Positions 55,648 through 64,000 of a stretch of 64,000 nucleotides of DNA are shown in pieces. This stretch comes from Acinetobacter dispersus (lineage in GTDB: Bacteria; Pseudomonadota; Gammaproteobacteria; Pseudomonadales; Moraxellaceae), in NCBI RefSeq assembly GCF_009884975.1, contig NZ_CP041970.1:1736001-1800000 (forward strand), written 5' to 3'. The notes under the pieces were generated by a model that made no database searches, was not told the origin of the DNA, and saw only the letters and a list, made by a program, of their open reading frames with translations. The translations under genes were made by a program, and so were the position numbers. The number at the start of each line of letters is the position of its first letter. The stretch's first letter is position 1.

Positions 55648-56717
55648 ATGAGCAACTCAACTTCTACCCCAAATACTGGTTTAAGCTATAAAGATGCTGG
55701 CGTCGACATTGAAGCGGGCGACGCATTAGTCGATCGTATCAAATCTGTCGCTAAACGCACCACTCGTCCTGAAGTTATGGGCGGCCTTGGTGGTTTCGGT
55801 GCCCTATGCAAAATTCCAAAAGGTTATGAAGAACCTGTATTGGTTTCAGGAACAGATGGCGTAGGTACAAAATTACGTTTAGCGTTAAACCTCAATCGTC
55901 ACGATACCATCGGTCAAGATCTTGTTGCAATGTGCGTAAACGACTTACTCGTTTGCGGTGCAGAACCTCTTTTCTTCCTTGACTACTATGCAACTGGTCA
56001 TTTGAATGTTGATGTTGCAGCAGATGTAGTGACAGGTATTGGTAAAGGTTGTGAACTAGCTGGCTGTGCATTGGTTGGCGGTGAGACTGCTGAAATGCCT
56101 GGTATGTATGAAGGCGAAGATTACGATCTTGCTGGTTTTGCAGTGGGTGTGGTTGAGCACAGCAAAATTATTGATGGGACTAAAGTGAAGTCTGGTGATG
56201 TACTTCTTGGTGTTGCATCAAGCGGTGCTCACTCAAATGGTTACTCATTACTGCGTAAAATCCTAGATGTTAAGAATGTAGACTTAACTCAAATCGTTGA
56301 TGGTCGCCCACTTGCAGATGTTGCAATGGAACCAACACGTATTTATGTAAAACCAGTATTAGAACTTTGCAAACAAGTTGATGTCCATGCCATGGCGCAC
56401 ATTACTGGTGGTGGTTTACCTGGTAACTTACCACGTGTACTTCCAATGGTGCTCAAGCTGTCATTGATGAATCTAGCTGGGAATGGTCTGAGTTATTCCA
56501 ATTGCTACAACGTGAAGGCAATGTAGAACGTTTTGAAATGTATCGTACCTTTAACTGTGGCGTTGGCATGGTGATTGCGGTTGATGCAAGTGAAGCGGAC
56601 AAAGCCATTGATCTCTTAAATGCCCAAGGCGAAAAAGCATGGAAAATTGGTTATATCCAAGAAAATGCTGAATCAGTTGAAGGCGCAGACGAAAAAATTC
56701 GCGTGATCTTTGCATAA
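55648..56717 (+). pseudogene. purM: purM, phosphoribosylformylglycinamidine cyclo-ligase, with a 1-base frameshift
   Basis: PurM closes the imidazole ring of FGAM to give AIR. The first 266 codons read as a normal PurM ([43 protein letters not shown]), then the frame is lost at 56445-56446. The expected codons CCA AAT GGT (Pro-Asn-Gly of [12 protein letters not shown]) appear as CCAATGGT, one A short. In the -1 frame the rest ([20 protein letters not shown]... to RVIFA) is intact to the TAA at 56715-56717. Adding the missing A restores exactly 356 codons, the normal length. Either the base was lost in sequencing (a short A run) or the strain needs purines. Confidence 0.9.
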
Positions 56718-57343
56718 TGAGAATTGCTGTCCTTGTCTCTGGCAACGGTAGCAACTTACAGGCCCTGATAGATGCAAATCTGTCAGGGCAAATCATTGGT
56801 GTACTCTCGAATAAAGCAGATGCTTATGCATTGCAACGTGCTGAGGAAACCAATATTGCGACCGCTGTTATTTCACATAAAGATTATCCAAATCGAGAAA
56901 GTTTTGACGATGCTATGCATCAACAATTGTTAGCATGGCAAGTAGATTTAGTGATTCTTGCTGGTTTCATGCGTATTTTAACACCAAGCTTTGTTAGCAA
57001 ATGGCAAGGTAAAATGTTAAACATTCATCCGTCTCTGCTGCCTTTCTATAAAGGTGTGAATACACATCAACGTGTATTAAATACAGGTGATCGTTTGCAT
57101 GGTTGTACCGTCCATTTTATCACAGCCGAACTCGATGCTGGACAAAGTATTGCGCAATCGGCAATTCAAGTTGGTTTGCATGATTCTGTAACAAGCTTGG
57201 CGCAACGCGTGCATGAACTTGAGCATTTTATCTATCCTCAAGTTGCACAATGGTTCTGTACAGGTCAACTGACCTGGCAGAATGGTCAAGCCTATTTCAA
57301 TCAGAAACCTTTAGAACGGCCAATTCAGTTTGCACAATTCTAA
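56717..57343 (+). CDS. purN: Phosphoribosylglycinamide formyltransferase
   Basis: PurN transfers the formyl group of 10-formyl-THF to GAR. The 208-residue product has the start block IAVLVSGNGSNLQALIDA, the catalytic triad region ILAGFMRILTPSFVSKWQGKMLNIHPSLLPFYKG, and the downstream HFITAELDAGQSIAQ. Its ATG shares bases with the purM stop (TAATG), so its translation is normally coupled to purM; a real frameshift in purM would therefore also cut purN expression. Confidence 0.96.
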   Translation: MRIAVLVSGNGSNLQALIDANLSGQIIGVLSNKADAYALQRAEETNIATAVISHKDYPNRESFDDAMHQQLLAWQVDLVILAGFMRILTPSFVSKWQGKMLNIHPSLLPFYKGVNTHQRVLNTGDRLHGCTVHFITAELDAGQSIAQSAIQVGLHDSVTSLAQRVHELEHFIYPQVAQWFCTGQLTWQNGQAYFNQKPLERPIQFAQF

Positions 57344-57348
57344 AAAAT

Positions 57349-57374
57349 AAAACGCATCCTAGGATGCGTTTTTT
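57349..57374. terminator. Terminator of purN
   Basis: AAAACGCATCCT and AGGATGCGTTTT form a perfect 12-bp palindrome, followed by T. It also lies past the convergent hydrolase gene end (57381). Confidence 0.85.
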
Positions 57375-57380
57375 ATTGAT

Positions 57381-58172
57381 TTAAACGACTAAACTTTTAA
57401 TTTTCTCTACTGTTTCCATCGGATGCTCTAATGGGAACATATGTCCACCATCCATTACGGAAAAAGGAATACCCAATTTCTTTTTCGCCACTTGCGGAAA
57501 CTTTTCCTTTAAGAAAATACTGTCACGACCTACGACTAGATGCACTGGTACTGGTGGTTTTGGCATCGGTAACCACCACATGGATGGTGTAGTCCTAAAC
57601 ATTGCCACCTCATCATCTTTAGGTATAGTAAGGGTTACACCACCATTTTGCGGATCGTTAGTCAAAGCATGATCAATATAGGCTTGGAAACAATCTTTAT
57701 CAAAGTACTGATAAAAACCTCTCGAACCTAGCAGTTCCGCAGCTTGTTCGCGCGAATCCCAGTGATCACGACGACGTACCGACAAACCAGCTGGGGTGAT
57801 TTTATCCACCAGTTTCGGCTTAAAGATTTTAGCAAGATGAAAAACAAAGGATGCTTTACCAATAATAAGTGGTGGATCAAGCATGATGACTTGTGAAAAT
57901 AACTCCGGACGACGATAAGCAGCCATCAGTGTCAAAACTGAACCCAAAGAGTGCCCCAAGCCAATTACTTTACGCCCTTGTGCTTGCTGCACAATGCTAT
58001 CAATAATCTGATCGACCAAGTGCGTCCAGCCATGGGTAATTGGATAGCGTTTGTCATTTCCAATTTCTGCCACATAAATAATGTCGTATTGATCTTTTAA
58101 TTGATCAAACAGCTTTTGATAAACTTTAGATGGAACACCATTGGCATGGGCAAAATGAATCAAAGGTTTCAT
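57381..58172 (-). CDS. Alpha/beta hydrolase
   Basis: From the ATG at 58172 (MKPLIHFAHANGVPS) the product has 263 residues. The fold is shown by the oxyanion region HFAHANG, the nucleophile elbow GLGHSLGS (Ser about 78), Asp in VGRDSIF and a late His in MDGGHMFPLEHP. The substrate is unreadable. An ATG seven codons upstream lacks support. It converges on purN and has no operon partner. Confidence 0.85.
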   Translation of the reverse strand: MKPLIHFAHANGVPSKVYQKLFDQLKDQYDIIYVAEIGNDKRYPITHGWTHLVDQIIDSIVQQAQGRKVIGLGHSLGSVLTLMAAYRRPELFSQVIMLDPPLIIGKASFVFHLAKIFKPKLVDKITPAGLSVRRRDHWDSREQAAELLGSRGFYQYFDKDCFQAYIDHALTNDPQNGGVTLTIPKDDEVAMFRTTPSMWWLPMPKPPVPVHLVVGRDSIFLKEKFPQVAKKKLGIPFSVMDGGHMFPLEHPMETVEKIKSLVV

Positions 58173-58267
58173 AAGCTTGTCTTTTATTTTCACTGATTGG
58201 TCAATTATCCTACTCTACATATGTATTGCAAATTAAAAGGATAACTGTCCAGTTATTTTTAGAATAA

Positions 58268-58298
58268 AAAAAGGGTTGTGATGAACACAACCCTTTTT
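58268..58298 (-). terminator. Terminator of the SppA-like gene
   Basis: AAAAAGGGTTGTG and CACAACCCTTTTT form a perfect 13-bp stem around ATGAA, just past the stop of the sppA-like gene. Confidence 0.8.
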
Positions 58299-58304
58299 GA
58301 AATA

Positions 58305-59327
58305 TTATTGTATTTTTGCGTTCTGTTGAGTTTCTAGCTGTGCCGCAAGCGAACTACTAATACCTGCACCAAGCTGTGCCCCCATGCGTCCCAAGATTGA
58401 CTCTAATGGATTACGTTGTACCGTATAGTCCACTTTTTGCTCGATTTTTAGATCACGCATCAATGTCGTCAAACTACCACTACGATCAGCAACACCTAAA
58501 GCAACAGCCTGTTCACCTGTCCAGAACAATCCTGAGAAAATAGCTGAGTCATTTGACTTCAAACGTTTACCGCGCCCTTCTTTCACTGCATTAATAAAAT
58601 GAATATGCACATTATCAAGCACTGACTGCACATGTTGTTTCTGTGCTGGATCAAGTGGTTTAGTCATACTTAAAATGTCTTTATTGCTACCCGCAGTAAG
58701 TGTGCGGTCTTCAATCCCCAGCTTTTGTGCTAATCCACTTAAGCCATAATTCGGCATGATCACACCGATTGAACCGACCAAGCTTGATGGATTCACAATG
58801 ATTTCATCTGCTGCTGAAGCAATATAATACGCACCTGATGCACCCATATCACCAATTACGGCATAAACTTTTTTATCTGGATGTTGTTTTTTCAGATAAC
58901 GGATTTCTTGCCAAATTTCATCAGACTGTACTGGTGAGCCGCCAGGTGAATTGATATTTAACGCAACCGCTTTACTGCCGCTGGCTTCAAATGCACGTTT
59001 TAAAGCTTTGTTGGTATCTTCACTATTCACTGTAGACTGACCTGCAGATGAATCGATGGTTCCCACAATATCAACAACAGCTAAGTGATTACTACTAATA
59101 TTGGTTGTTGCTTTATCAGATGACGAGGTACAGCTCTTGGTCATTGCCAATAATACAATCAGCAAATACGCAAAGCCCAAGCATTTAAAAAAAATGCTCC
59201 AACGACGACTACGGCGTTGTTCTTCAACAGAAGCTAAAACAGCTTTTTCTAAAATTTGCCATTCTTTGCCTGTCACATTATTACTATTTGTAGATTCATT
59301 TTGTGGTTTTGGTGGCCAATCGGACAT
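58305..59327 (-). CDS. sppA: Signal peptide peptidase SppA-like, S49 serine protease
   Basis: The ATG at 59327 (MSDWPPKPQ) gives 340 residues. A cytoplasmic start is followed by one membrane anchor (about 40-60), then an S49 protease domain with NSPGGSPVQSDEIW, the nucleophile in GDMGASGAYYIAS, the Lys-containing region near it, and VGSIGVIMPNYGL. One S49 domain only, so it is the short SppA/SohB-like type rather than the two-domain E. coli SppA. It cleaves peptides in or at the inner membrane; targets unknown. Confidence 0.88.
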   Translation of the reverse strand: MSDWPPKPQNESTNSNNVTGKEWQILEKAVLASVEEQRRSRRWSIFFKCLGFAYLLIVLLAMTKSCTSSSDKATTNISSNHLAVVDIVGTIDSSAGQSTVNSEDTNKALKRAFEASGSKAVALNINSPGGSPVQSDEIWQEIRYLKKQHPDKKVYAVIGDMGASGAYYIASAADEIIVNPSSLVGSIGVIMPNYGLSGLAQKLGIEDRTLTAGSNKDILSMTKPLDPAQKQHVQSVLDNVHIHFINAVKEGRGKRLKSNDSAIFSGLFWTGEQAVALGVADRSGSLTTLMRDLKIEQKVDYTVQRNPLESILGRMGAQLGAGISSSLAAQLETQQNAKIQ

Positions 59328-59464
59328 AAGATTCCAATCCAATATATTTTAAAGTGGCTTTATTATATACGTGGATTTACACAAAACTGTTTAAATAACT
59401 TGTCTTAACTTATAATTATTTTTTGCTTTATACTTCCCTTTGTAATTTTTCTAACTTTTAATAC

Positions 59465-60421
59465 ATGACTCAGCCCAAAACAACCAGTTCAAATTATCGT
59501 CTTATCAAGCTTATTAGTCGTCAACCAATTCAATTGGGACGGTTCTTTGCACGCCTGGTTGCCACCTTAGTCAATACATTTCCGCTGTCCAAGCTTTCAA
59601 AAATTATCAGATTGAATATACAAATTGCTTTTCCTGAAATGGAACAACAACAAAGACAACAACTTACCAAACAAGCTATTCAGAACGAACTGACCTCTTA
59701 TTTCGAGTTTTTGAGTATTTGGGGTTCAACAAATGAAAAAAATATCAAAAGTATTCATCGCATTCAGGGTGAACATTATTTCTATGAGGCTGTCGCAGAA
59801 AAGAAAGGTTTAGTATTAGTCATCCCTCATTTTGGTACATGGGAAGTCATGAACTCATGGTTATCAAAATACACTCAAATGACAATCCTCTATAAACCAG
59901 TTAAAAATCCCGATGCTGACCAGTTTGTCCGTGATGCACGTAGTCGCGAACAAGCCCATCTAGTTCCTACAGATGAAAGTGGGGTACGACAGATATTTAA
60001 GGCCTTGAAACAAGGCGGAACAACGGCCATTTTACCAGACCACACCCCTGACCATGGCGGTGACATGATCAACTATTTTGGTATTCCGCTTGCCTCTAGC
60101 AGTCTCAGTGCCAAACTGATTCAAAAAACCAAGGCGAAGGCCCTCCTCATCTATACAAAAAGAAATGATCAAGATGGTTTCGATATGTACATCGAACCAA
60201 TCAATCCTCAGATTTATGAAGGTACAGCAGAAGATGGGACTTTAATTATTCATCAGACACTCGAACAGTTGATTCGACGTTATCCAGAACATTATCACTG
60301 GAGCTATAAACGTTTTCGGGCTAACCCTGATTTAAAGAAAATCTACGATATTGATGAAAAAGAAGCCCTGTTAAAAGTGGCAGAAGTTCGTCAGCAAGCA
60401 CAACAAAGAGAAACTACTTAG
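59465..60421 (+). CDS. Lipid A acyltransferase-family protein (LpxL/LpxM/HtrB type)
   Basis: The 318-residue product has the LpxL-like HX4E motif in HFGTWEVM (about residue 120), the substrate motif ILPDHTPDHGG and YKPVKNPDAD. These enzymes add secondary acyl chains to lipid A at the inner membrane. Acinetobacter has several family members, and I cannot say which this is. The missing long N-terminal membrane anchor of E. coli LpxL is replaced by a short hydrophobic stretch (about 28-45). It converges on comEC. Confidence 0.82.
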   Translation: MTQPKTTSSNYRLIKLISRQPIQLGRFFARLVATLVNTFPLSKLSKIIRLNIQIAFPEMEQQQRQQLTKQAIQNELTSYFEFLSIWGSTNEKNIKSIHRIQGEHYFYEAVAEKKGLVLVIPHFGTWEVMNSWLSKYTQMTILYKPVKNPDADQFVRDARSREQAHLVPTDESGVRQIFKALKQGGTTAILPDHTPDHGGDMINYFGIPLASSSLSAKLIQKTKAKALLIYTKRNDQDGFDMYIEPINPQIYEGTAEDGTLIIHQTLEQLIRRYPEHYHWSYKRFRANPDLKKIYDIDEKEALLKVAEVRQQAQQRETT

Positions 60422-60422
60422 G

Positions 60423-62846
60423 CTATTCTCGTCGCAGCCATTTCCGCTGCTGGCGCTGTTGTTTCAACTCTACTGTGTAGTGGTCAAATACAAAACTCAG
60501 ACTGCCTGTCTGTGCTGTATTCAGCAAAGGAATATTCAAGGCATGAAGACGACTTTGCAACTCTCGACTCGGATGGCCATAACGATTATCAAACCCTGCT
60601 GAGGCAATCGCCAGTTTGGGTCTTAAAACTGCCAAAAAATCATATGCAGAACTATTCTTGCTTCCATGATGACCAAGTACTAGTACATCCACTTTCAAGT
60701 CAGGATACTGCTGTAATAGCTTATATTCGGTTTCCCAACCCGCATCACCCATAATTAGAAAGTTTTGATAAGGTTGAGCATTGAGGAATTGCAGATATAG
60801 CACGCAGGACTGTTCATTTTTCTGATGTTTTGCAAGTGCTAAACCATCCAGATCGGGTGATAGAATTTGTATTTTTAGATTTGAATAAGACCAATTTTGA
60901 CCTTGCCGACACAATGAAAAATTATCTTTGAACGGCATCTCGCCCCGTTCATTAGATTGAACCTGATTAATATCAAACGCGTTTTGAATAGAGGGAAATG
61001 CACCACTATGATCTTGATCTAAATGGGACAAAATGACGTGATCCAATGTGCGGATGCCCTGCTGCCTTAAAAAGGGAATCACCACCCGTTCACCTAGACT
61101 AAATTTGGTTTCATCATAAGAACCGCCAGTATCAATCATCAAAGTCTGCTGCGGATGCTGTAAAAAGATCGATTGCCCTTGCCCTACATCAAGGATATTC
61201 AAGATAGTAGGTTGAGCTTTTACTCCTAACATGATTGGCAACAAACAAATCCCAGCCCACATCTTTGGGATTGTTCCCCTAGATATAAATAAAATGATCA
61301 AACCAACAATTAAGCTCAACATCATCAAAGGTGTGTAACTCACACCATATAAGCTGGGTGAAAAATGTTGAAGTATATTTAGCAGCCACATTAAACCGGA
61401 TAACAGCACATCATTACACTGAAACAAAAACTGCCCGAATGCAGGAATCAGCAGCCAAATACAAGCTGCAATGATATCCAAGGGAACAATCAAGCCGCTG
61501 AGTAATGGGATTGCAATGAGATTACTTAGTGGCGCAGCCCAAGAAATTTGCTGGAAAAATATCAGCAGCAATGGCAGTAGTGCAATAAAGATCTTCCACT
61601 GTGATTCAATGAAAATATTGACGGTCAAAACCAGTTTTTGTGCCGGTGTCAGAATCAATTCTTGCGGTACTTGTTGAATAGTTTGATAGATTCGCAGCAA
61701 AATAAAACACGCCCCATAAGACAGCCAAAATGCAGCCGATAAAATGCTAAATGGATCATAGATAAGTAACAAACTGGCACTATAAACCAACAGCGATAAG
61801 GGTTGAATCGACTGACGAAATAATAGAAAAAGGCTTGCAATGATGACAGTTAAAAATGTTCTTATTGCTGGAATTTCAAAACCGACAAAGATCACATAAA
61901 GTAATACGCTAAGTACAAAGGGCGATAACAGCAAGATCTGTCGCGGTTGCCATAAATATAATTTTGGACAGTAACGCTGTACGATATTCTTCAGTAGCCA
62001 TGTCAACAGCAACGCAAAAATCAGCACATGAGGTCCTGAAATCGCCAATAGATGTGAAATCCCCAACTGTTGAAATTGTTGCTTTAAACGAGTTGATAAA
62101 AGACTTTCATCCCCTGTCAACAATGCGAGAAGTAAACCTTTATGTTGAAGCCCCGAAGCCTGAAACATGTTTCGAAATGACAGTCGCATGGCCTCAATTT
62201 TTAATAACAACATTGCTTGAAGGCTTTGTTGCTGCTTAAGATGCTGCTGATAACCTAGGCGATAAATTTCATCGCGACTCAATGGCTGAATATGTCTTAC
62301 CGAAAATGCCGACATCACTTTTTGTTGTAAAAACCATTTCTCCTTATCAAAAGCACCTGCAACGGCATAACTATGTGCAGGTTTGATAACGCCTTCAATT
62401 CGATAATAATGACCCAACTCTAAAATTTGTTCTTGAATCGCTTGTTGTTTTTCCTTACTCAGATAAAGAAACCAATCCACTGGTTGCTCATGTCGATTGA
62501 GTACCTCAGCGATTTGTTTTTGTCCTTCATCGCTTAACTCATCTAATTTTTTAATATAAACAACTGCTTCAAATGGCTGCGCCTTTACTTCTCTAAACTT
62601 CAGCCGTTGTTCTAAGGCTGTATCGGCATAATGAAAGCCAGTACAAAATAATGCCCAACCAACACTGATTAAAATCAGCGCTTTATAAATAGGATTATTA
62701 GAATATAGTCGTCTGTCATAAAACCCATAAGCAAGGACTGAAATTGCGAGAACCAACCACATCCACCATGTGGTAGCCACAAAAGGAAGGTCCAGCCCCA
62801 TAAAGGCAATTCCTGTAATCCAGCCCAATAAAATAATTTTTAGCAT
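60423..62846 (-). CDS. comEC: DNA internalisation protein ComEC/Rec2
   Basis: ComEC forms the inner-membrane channel for transforming DNA. The 807-residue protein has N-terminal spans and a soluble domain (about 1-190), the Competence membrane domain (about 220-500, with AISGPHVLIFALLL), and a metallo-beta-lactamase-like C-terminal domain (LDVGQGQSIFLQHP, LSHLDQDHSGAF, VLGHHGSKNSSAYDF). It supports natural competence of the strain, as known for Acinetobacter. Full length. Confidence 0.95.
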   Translation of the reverse strand: MLKIILLGWITGIAFMGLDLPFVATTWWMWLVLAISVLAYGFYDRRLYSNNPIYKALILISVGWALFCTGFHYADTALEQRLKFREVKAQPFEAVVYIKKLDELSDEGQKQIAEVLNRHEQPVDWFLYLSKEKQQAIQEQILELGHYYRIEGVIKPAHSYAVAGAFDKEKWFLQQKVMSAFSVRHIQPLSRDEIYRLGYQQHLKQQQSLQAMLLLKIEAMRLSFRNMFQASGLQHKGLLLALLTGDESLLSTRLKQQFQQLGISHLLAISGPHVLIFALLLTWLLKNIVQRYCPKLYLWQPRQILLLSPFVLSVLLYVIFVGFEIPAIRTFLTVIIASLFLLFRQSIQPLSLLVYSASLLLIYDPFSILSAAFWLSYGACFILLRIYQTIQQVPQELILTPAQKLVLTVNIFIESQWKIFIALLPLLLIFFQQISWAAPLSNLIAIPLLSGLIVPLDIIAACIWLLIPAFGQFLFQCNDVLLSGLMWLLNILQHFSPSLYGVSYTPLMMLSLIVGLIILFISRGTIPKMWAGICLLPIMLGVKAQPTILNILDVGQGQSIFLQHPQQTLMIDTGGSYDETKFSLGERVVIPFLRQQGIRTLDHVILSHLDQDHSGAFPSIQNAFDINQVQSNERGEMPFKDNFSLCRQGQNWSYSNLKIQILSPDLDGLALAKHQKNEQSCVLYLQFLNAQPYQNFLIMGDAGWETEYKLLQQYPDLKVDVLVLGHHGSKNSSAYDFLAVLRPKLAIASAGFDNRYGHPSRELQSRLHALNIPLLNTAQTGSLSFVFDHYTVELKQQRQQRKWLRRE

Positions 62847-62886
62847 TTTACTAAATTAATTTTTTAATTATTCTAAAGACAAAATT

Positions 62887-62907
62887 AAAGCCCGTTTTCA
62901 GGGCTTT
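62887..62907 (-). terminator. Terminator of lolD
   Basis: AAAGCCC and GGGCTTT form a 7-bp stem around GTTTTCA, followed on the minus strand by an A/T-rich stretch starting AATTTTG. Confidence 0.65.
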
Positions 62908-62932
62908 AACAAGGGCTTATTCAAAATATTTA

Positions 62933-63616
62933 TTATTGATCAAGCCATAAACCATCTTGCATATGCAAAACAGAGTCAGCCGACTGTGCCAACTGCTCAT
63001 CATGGGTCACAATCAACATGGCCATATTCAGCTCTTTTTTCAAATCTGTCAGTAATTCGAAAATGCTGAGCGCTGTTTTACGATCTAGATTACCCGTCGG
63101 TTCATCTGCTAAAACAACCGCAGGCCGAGTCACCAACGCACGTGCCAATGCCACACGCTGACGCTCACCACCAGACAATTCACCTGGTTTGTGATCCATA
63201 CGATGAGATAAGCCGACACGATCCAGTAGGTATTCCACCTGCTTTTTCACATCTTTAAAATTGCTTTCACCACGTATCATTAATGGCATTGCCACATTTT
63301 CAAGGGCTGAAAACTCAGGCAGCAAATGATGGAACTGGTAAACAAAACCTAAATATTGGTTACGTTTATAGCCACGTTCAGCTTCACCTAAATTATCAAA
63401 ACGCTGTCCTTGTAAAAACACTTGCCCTTGTGAAGGTTGCTCTAAGCCACCTAACGCATGCAGTAGTGTACTTTTACCCGAACCACTTGAACCGACAATC
63501 GAGACAAACTCACCTGCTTTCACTTGAAGTGATAAACCTTTAATCACTTCAACTTTGCTTCTACCATCATCAAAATGCTTGTAGATATCTTTTGCTTCTA
63601 AGACAATCTTACTCAT
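62933..63616 (-). CDS. lolD: Lipoprotein-releasing ABC transporter ATPase LolD
   Basis: LolD powers release of outer-membrane lipoproteins from the inner membrane. The ATG at 63616 (MSKIVLEAKDIYKHF) gives 227 residues with Walker A GSSGSGKSTLL, Q-loop VYQFHHLLPEF (the LolD-type PEFSALEN block), signature LSGGERQR, Walker B LADEPTGNLD and H-loop VTHDEQ. Its start overlaps the end of the upstream lolC/E gene by 8 bp. Confidence 0.96.
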   Translation of the reverse strand: MSKIVLEAKDIYKHFDDGRSKVEVIKGLSLQVKAGEFVSIVGSSGSGKSTLLHALGGLEQPSQGQVFLQGQRFDNLGEAERGYKRNQYLGFVYQFHHLLPEFSALENVAMPLMIRGESNFKDVKKQVEYLLDRVGLSHRMDHKPGELSGGERQRVALARALVTRPAVVLADEPTGNLDRKTALSIFELLTDLKKELNMAMLIVTHDEQLAQSADSVLHMQDGLWLDQ

Positions 63617-64000
63617 AACGTAACGCCTCAGCAGGTTGAACTTTCGCTGCACGCAATGCAGGGTAAACTGTTGCTAAGAAACTTAATAACAAAGATACCG
63701 TTACAATCACAACCACATCTTGCCATCTGAGATATGAAGGCAGGTAATGAACAAAGTAAGCATCAAACAGATTCAAACCTAAGACGGTATTAAACCAAGA
63801 AATAATATCGCTGATTGTAAGCGCCAACGTAACACCTAAAATCGTACCTGCAATGGTCCCAATCACCCCAATTACAGTTCCTTGTACCATGAAAATTTTG
63901 GTAATCATCGAAGGTGACGCGCCTAAGGTTCGGAGGATTGCAATATCAGACTTTTTATCAGTCACGACCATGACTAATGAGGAAACGATATTAAATGCGG
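63609..64000 (-). CDS. lolC: Lipoprotein-releasing permease LolC/LolE, partial
   Basis: The frame continues beyond the right window edge; only the last 129 codons are seen. They hold the FtsX-like domain with KKSDIAILRTLGASPSMITKIFMVQGTVIGVIGT, two to three spans and the C-terminal block YPALRAAKVQPAEALRYE, diagnostic of LolC/LolE. LolC is likelier because many Acinetobacter have one LolC-LolE hybrid (LolF); the copy cannot be told apart here. Confidence 0.9.
   Translation of the reverse strand, partial: AFNIVSSLVMVVTDKKSDIAILRTLGASPSMITKIFMVQGTVIGVIGTIAGTILGVTLALTISDIISWFNTVLGLNLFDAYFVHYLPSYLRWQDVVVIVTVSLLLSFLATVYPALRAAKVQPAEALRYE

Noticed and set aside
55648..56717. Programmed ribosomal frameshift in purM
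   Set aside because: There is no slippery heptamer or downstream structure at the shift, and PurM is not known to use frameshifting; a lost A explains it.

Overview
The window is chromosomal DNA of an Acinetobacter species (Moraxellaceae). The main evidence is a clear CarO-type outer-membrane protein, a GlyGly-CTERM/CSLREA protein of the kind known from Acinetobacter, the gene orders lepA-lepB-DUF4845-rnc-era and ybgC-tolQRAB-pal, and a moderately A+T-rich composition. I did not identify the species; CarO and RNase III differ enough from the A. baumannii versions I remember to suggest a non-baumannii species. No rRNA, tRNA, CRISPR array, insertion sequence, integrase or transposase was seen.

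Layout. 1-5015 (minus): lipoprotein fragment, era, rnc, DUF4845, lepB, lepA. 5028-7124: a foreign-looking, very A+T-rich insert with two unknown genes, bounded by a 77-bp direct repeat of the lepA start region. 7275-9235 (minus): thioesterase and a DegP/MucD protease. 9617-11248: nadB, followed by a triple-hairpin element. 11454-13946 (minus): pabC-mltG-tmk. 14199-19808: a sulfate-uptake cluster (sbp, an alpha/beta hydrolase, cysT, cysW, cysA, cysB). 19913-20668: carO. 20965-31685: dapD, queE, queC and a run of small metabolic, stress and transport genes. 31797-35627: purL. 36047-39064: dgt, ruvA, ruvB. 39237-45302: a lipoprotein, then ybgC-tolQRA-tolB-pal. 45360-48991: small hydrophilic protein, fbp, an rRNA methyltransferase, and an ECF-sigma operon. 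49061-53489 (minus): two tandem large exported CSLREA proteins. 53602-57343: hda, a PerM-type transporter, purM (frameshifted) and purN. 57381-64000: hydrolase, SppA-like protease, lipid A acyltransferase-like protein, comEC, lolD and a partial lolC/E.

Most of the window is core housekeeping: translation and RNA processing (lepA, era, rnc), protein export and envelope upkeep (lepB, tol-pal, lolD, degP, sppA), purine synthesis (purL, purM, purN), sulfur uptake, NAD synthesis (nadB, nadM-like), queuosine precursor synthesis and natural competence (comEC).

Most worth a second look are: (1) the lepA-start insert, where an incoming element apparently replaced the first 22 codons and promoter of lepA, left the old lepA start as a relic at 7048-7124, and carries a tightly coupled two-gene module (soluble protein plus triple-span coiled-coil membrane protein) with no function I recognise; (2) a 1-base deletion that breaks purM; (3) a triple-hairpin intergenic element after nadB; and (4) the tandem pair of putative rhombosortase substrates.
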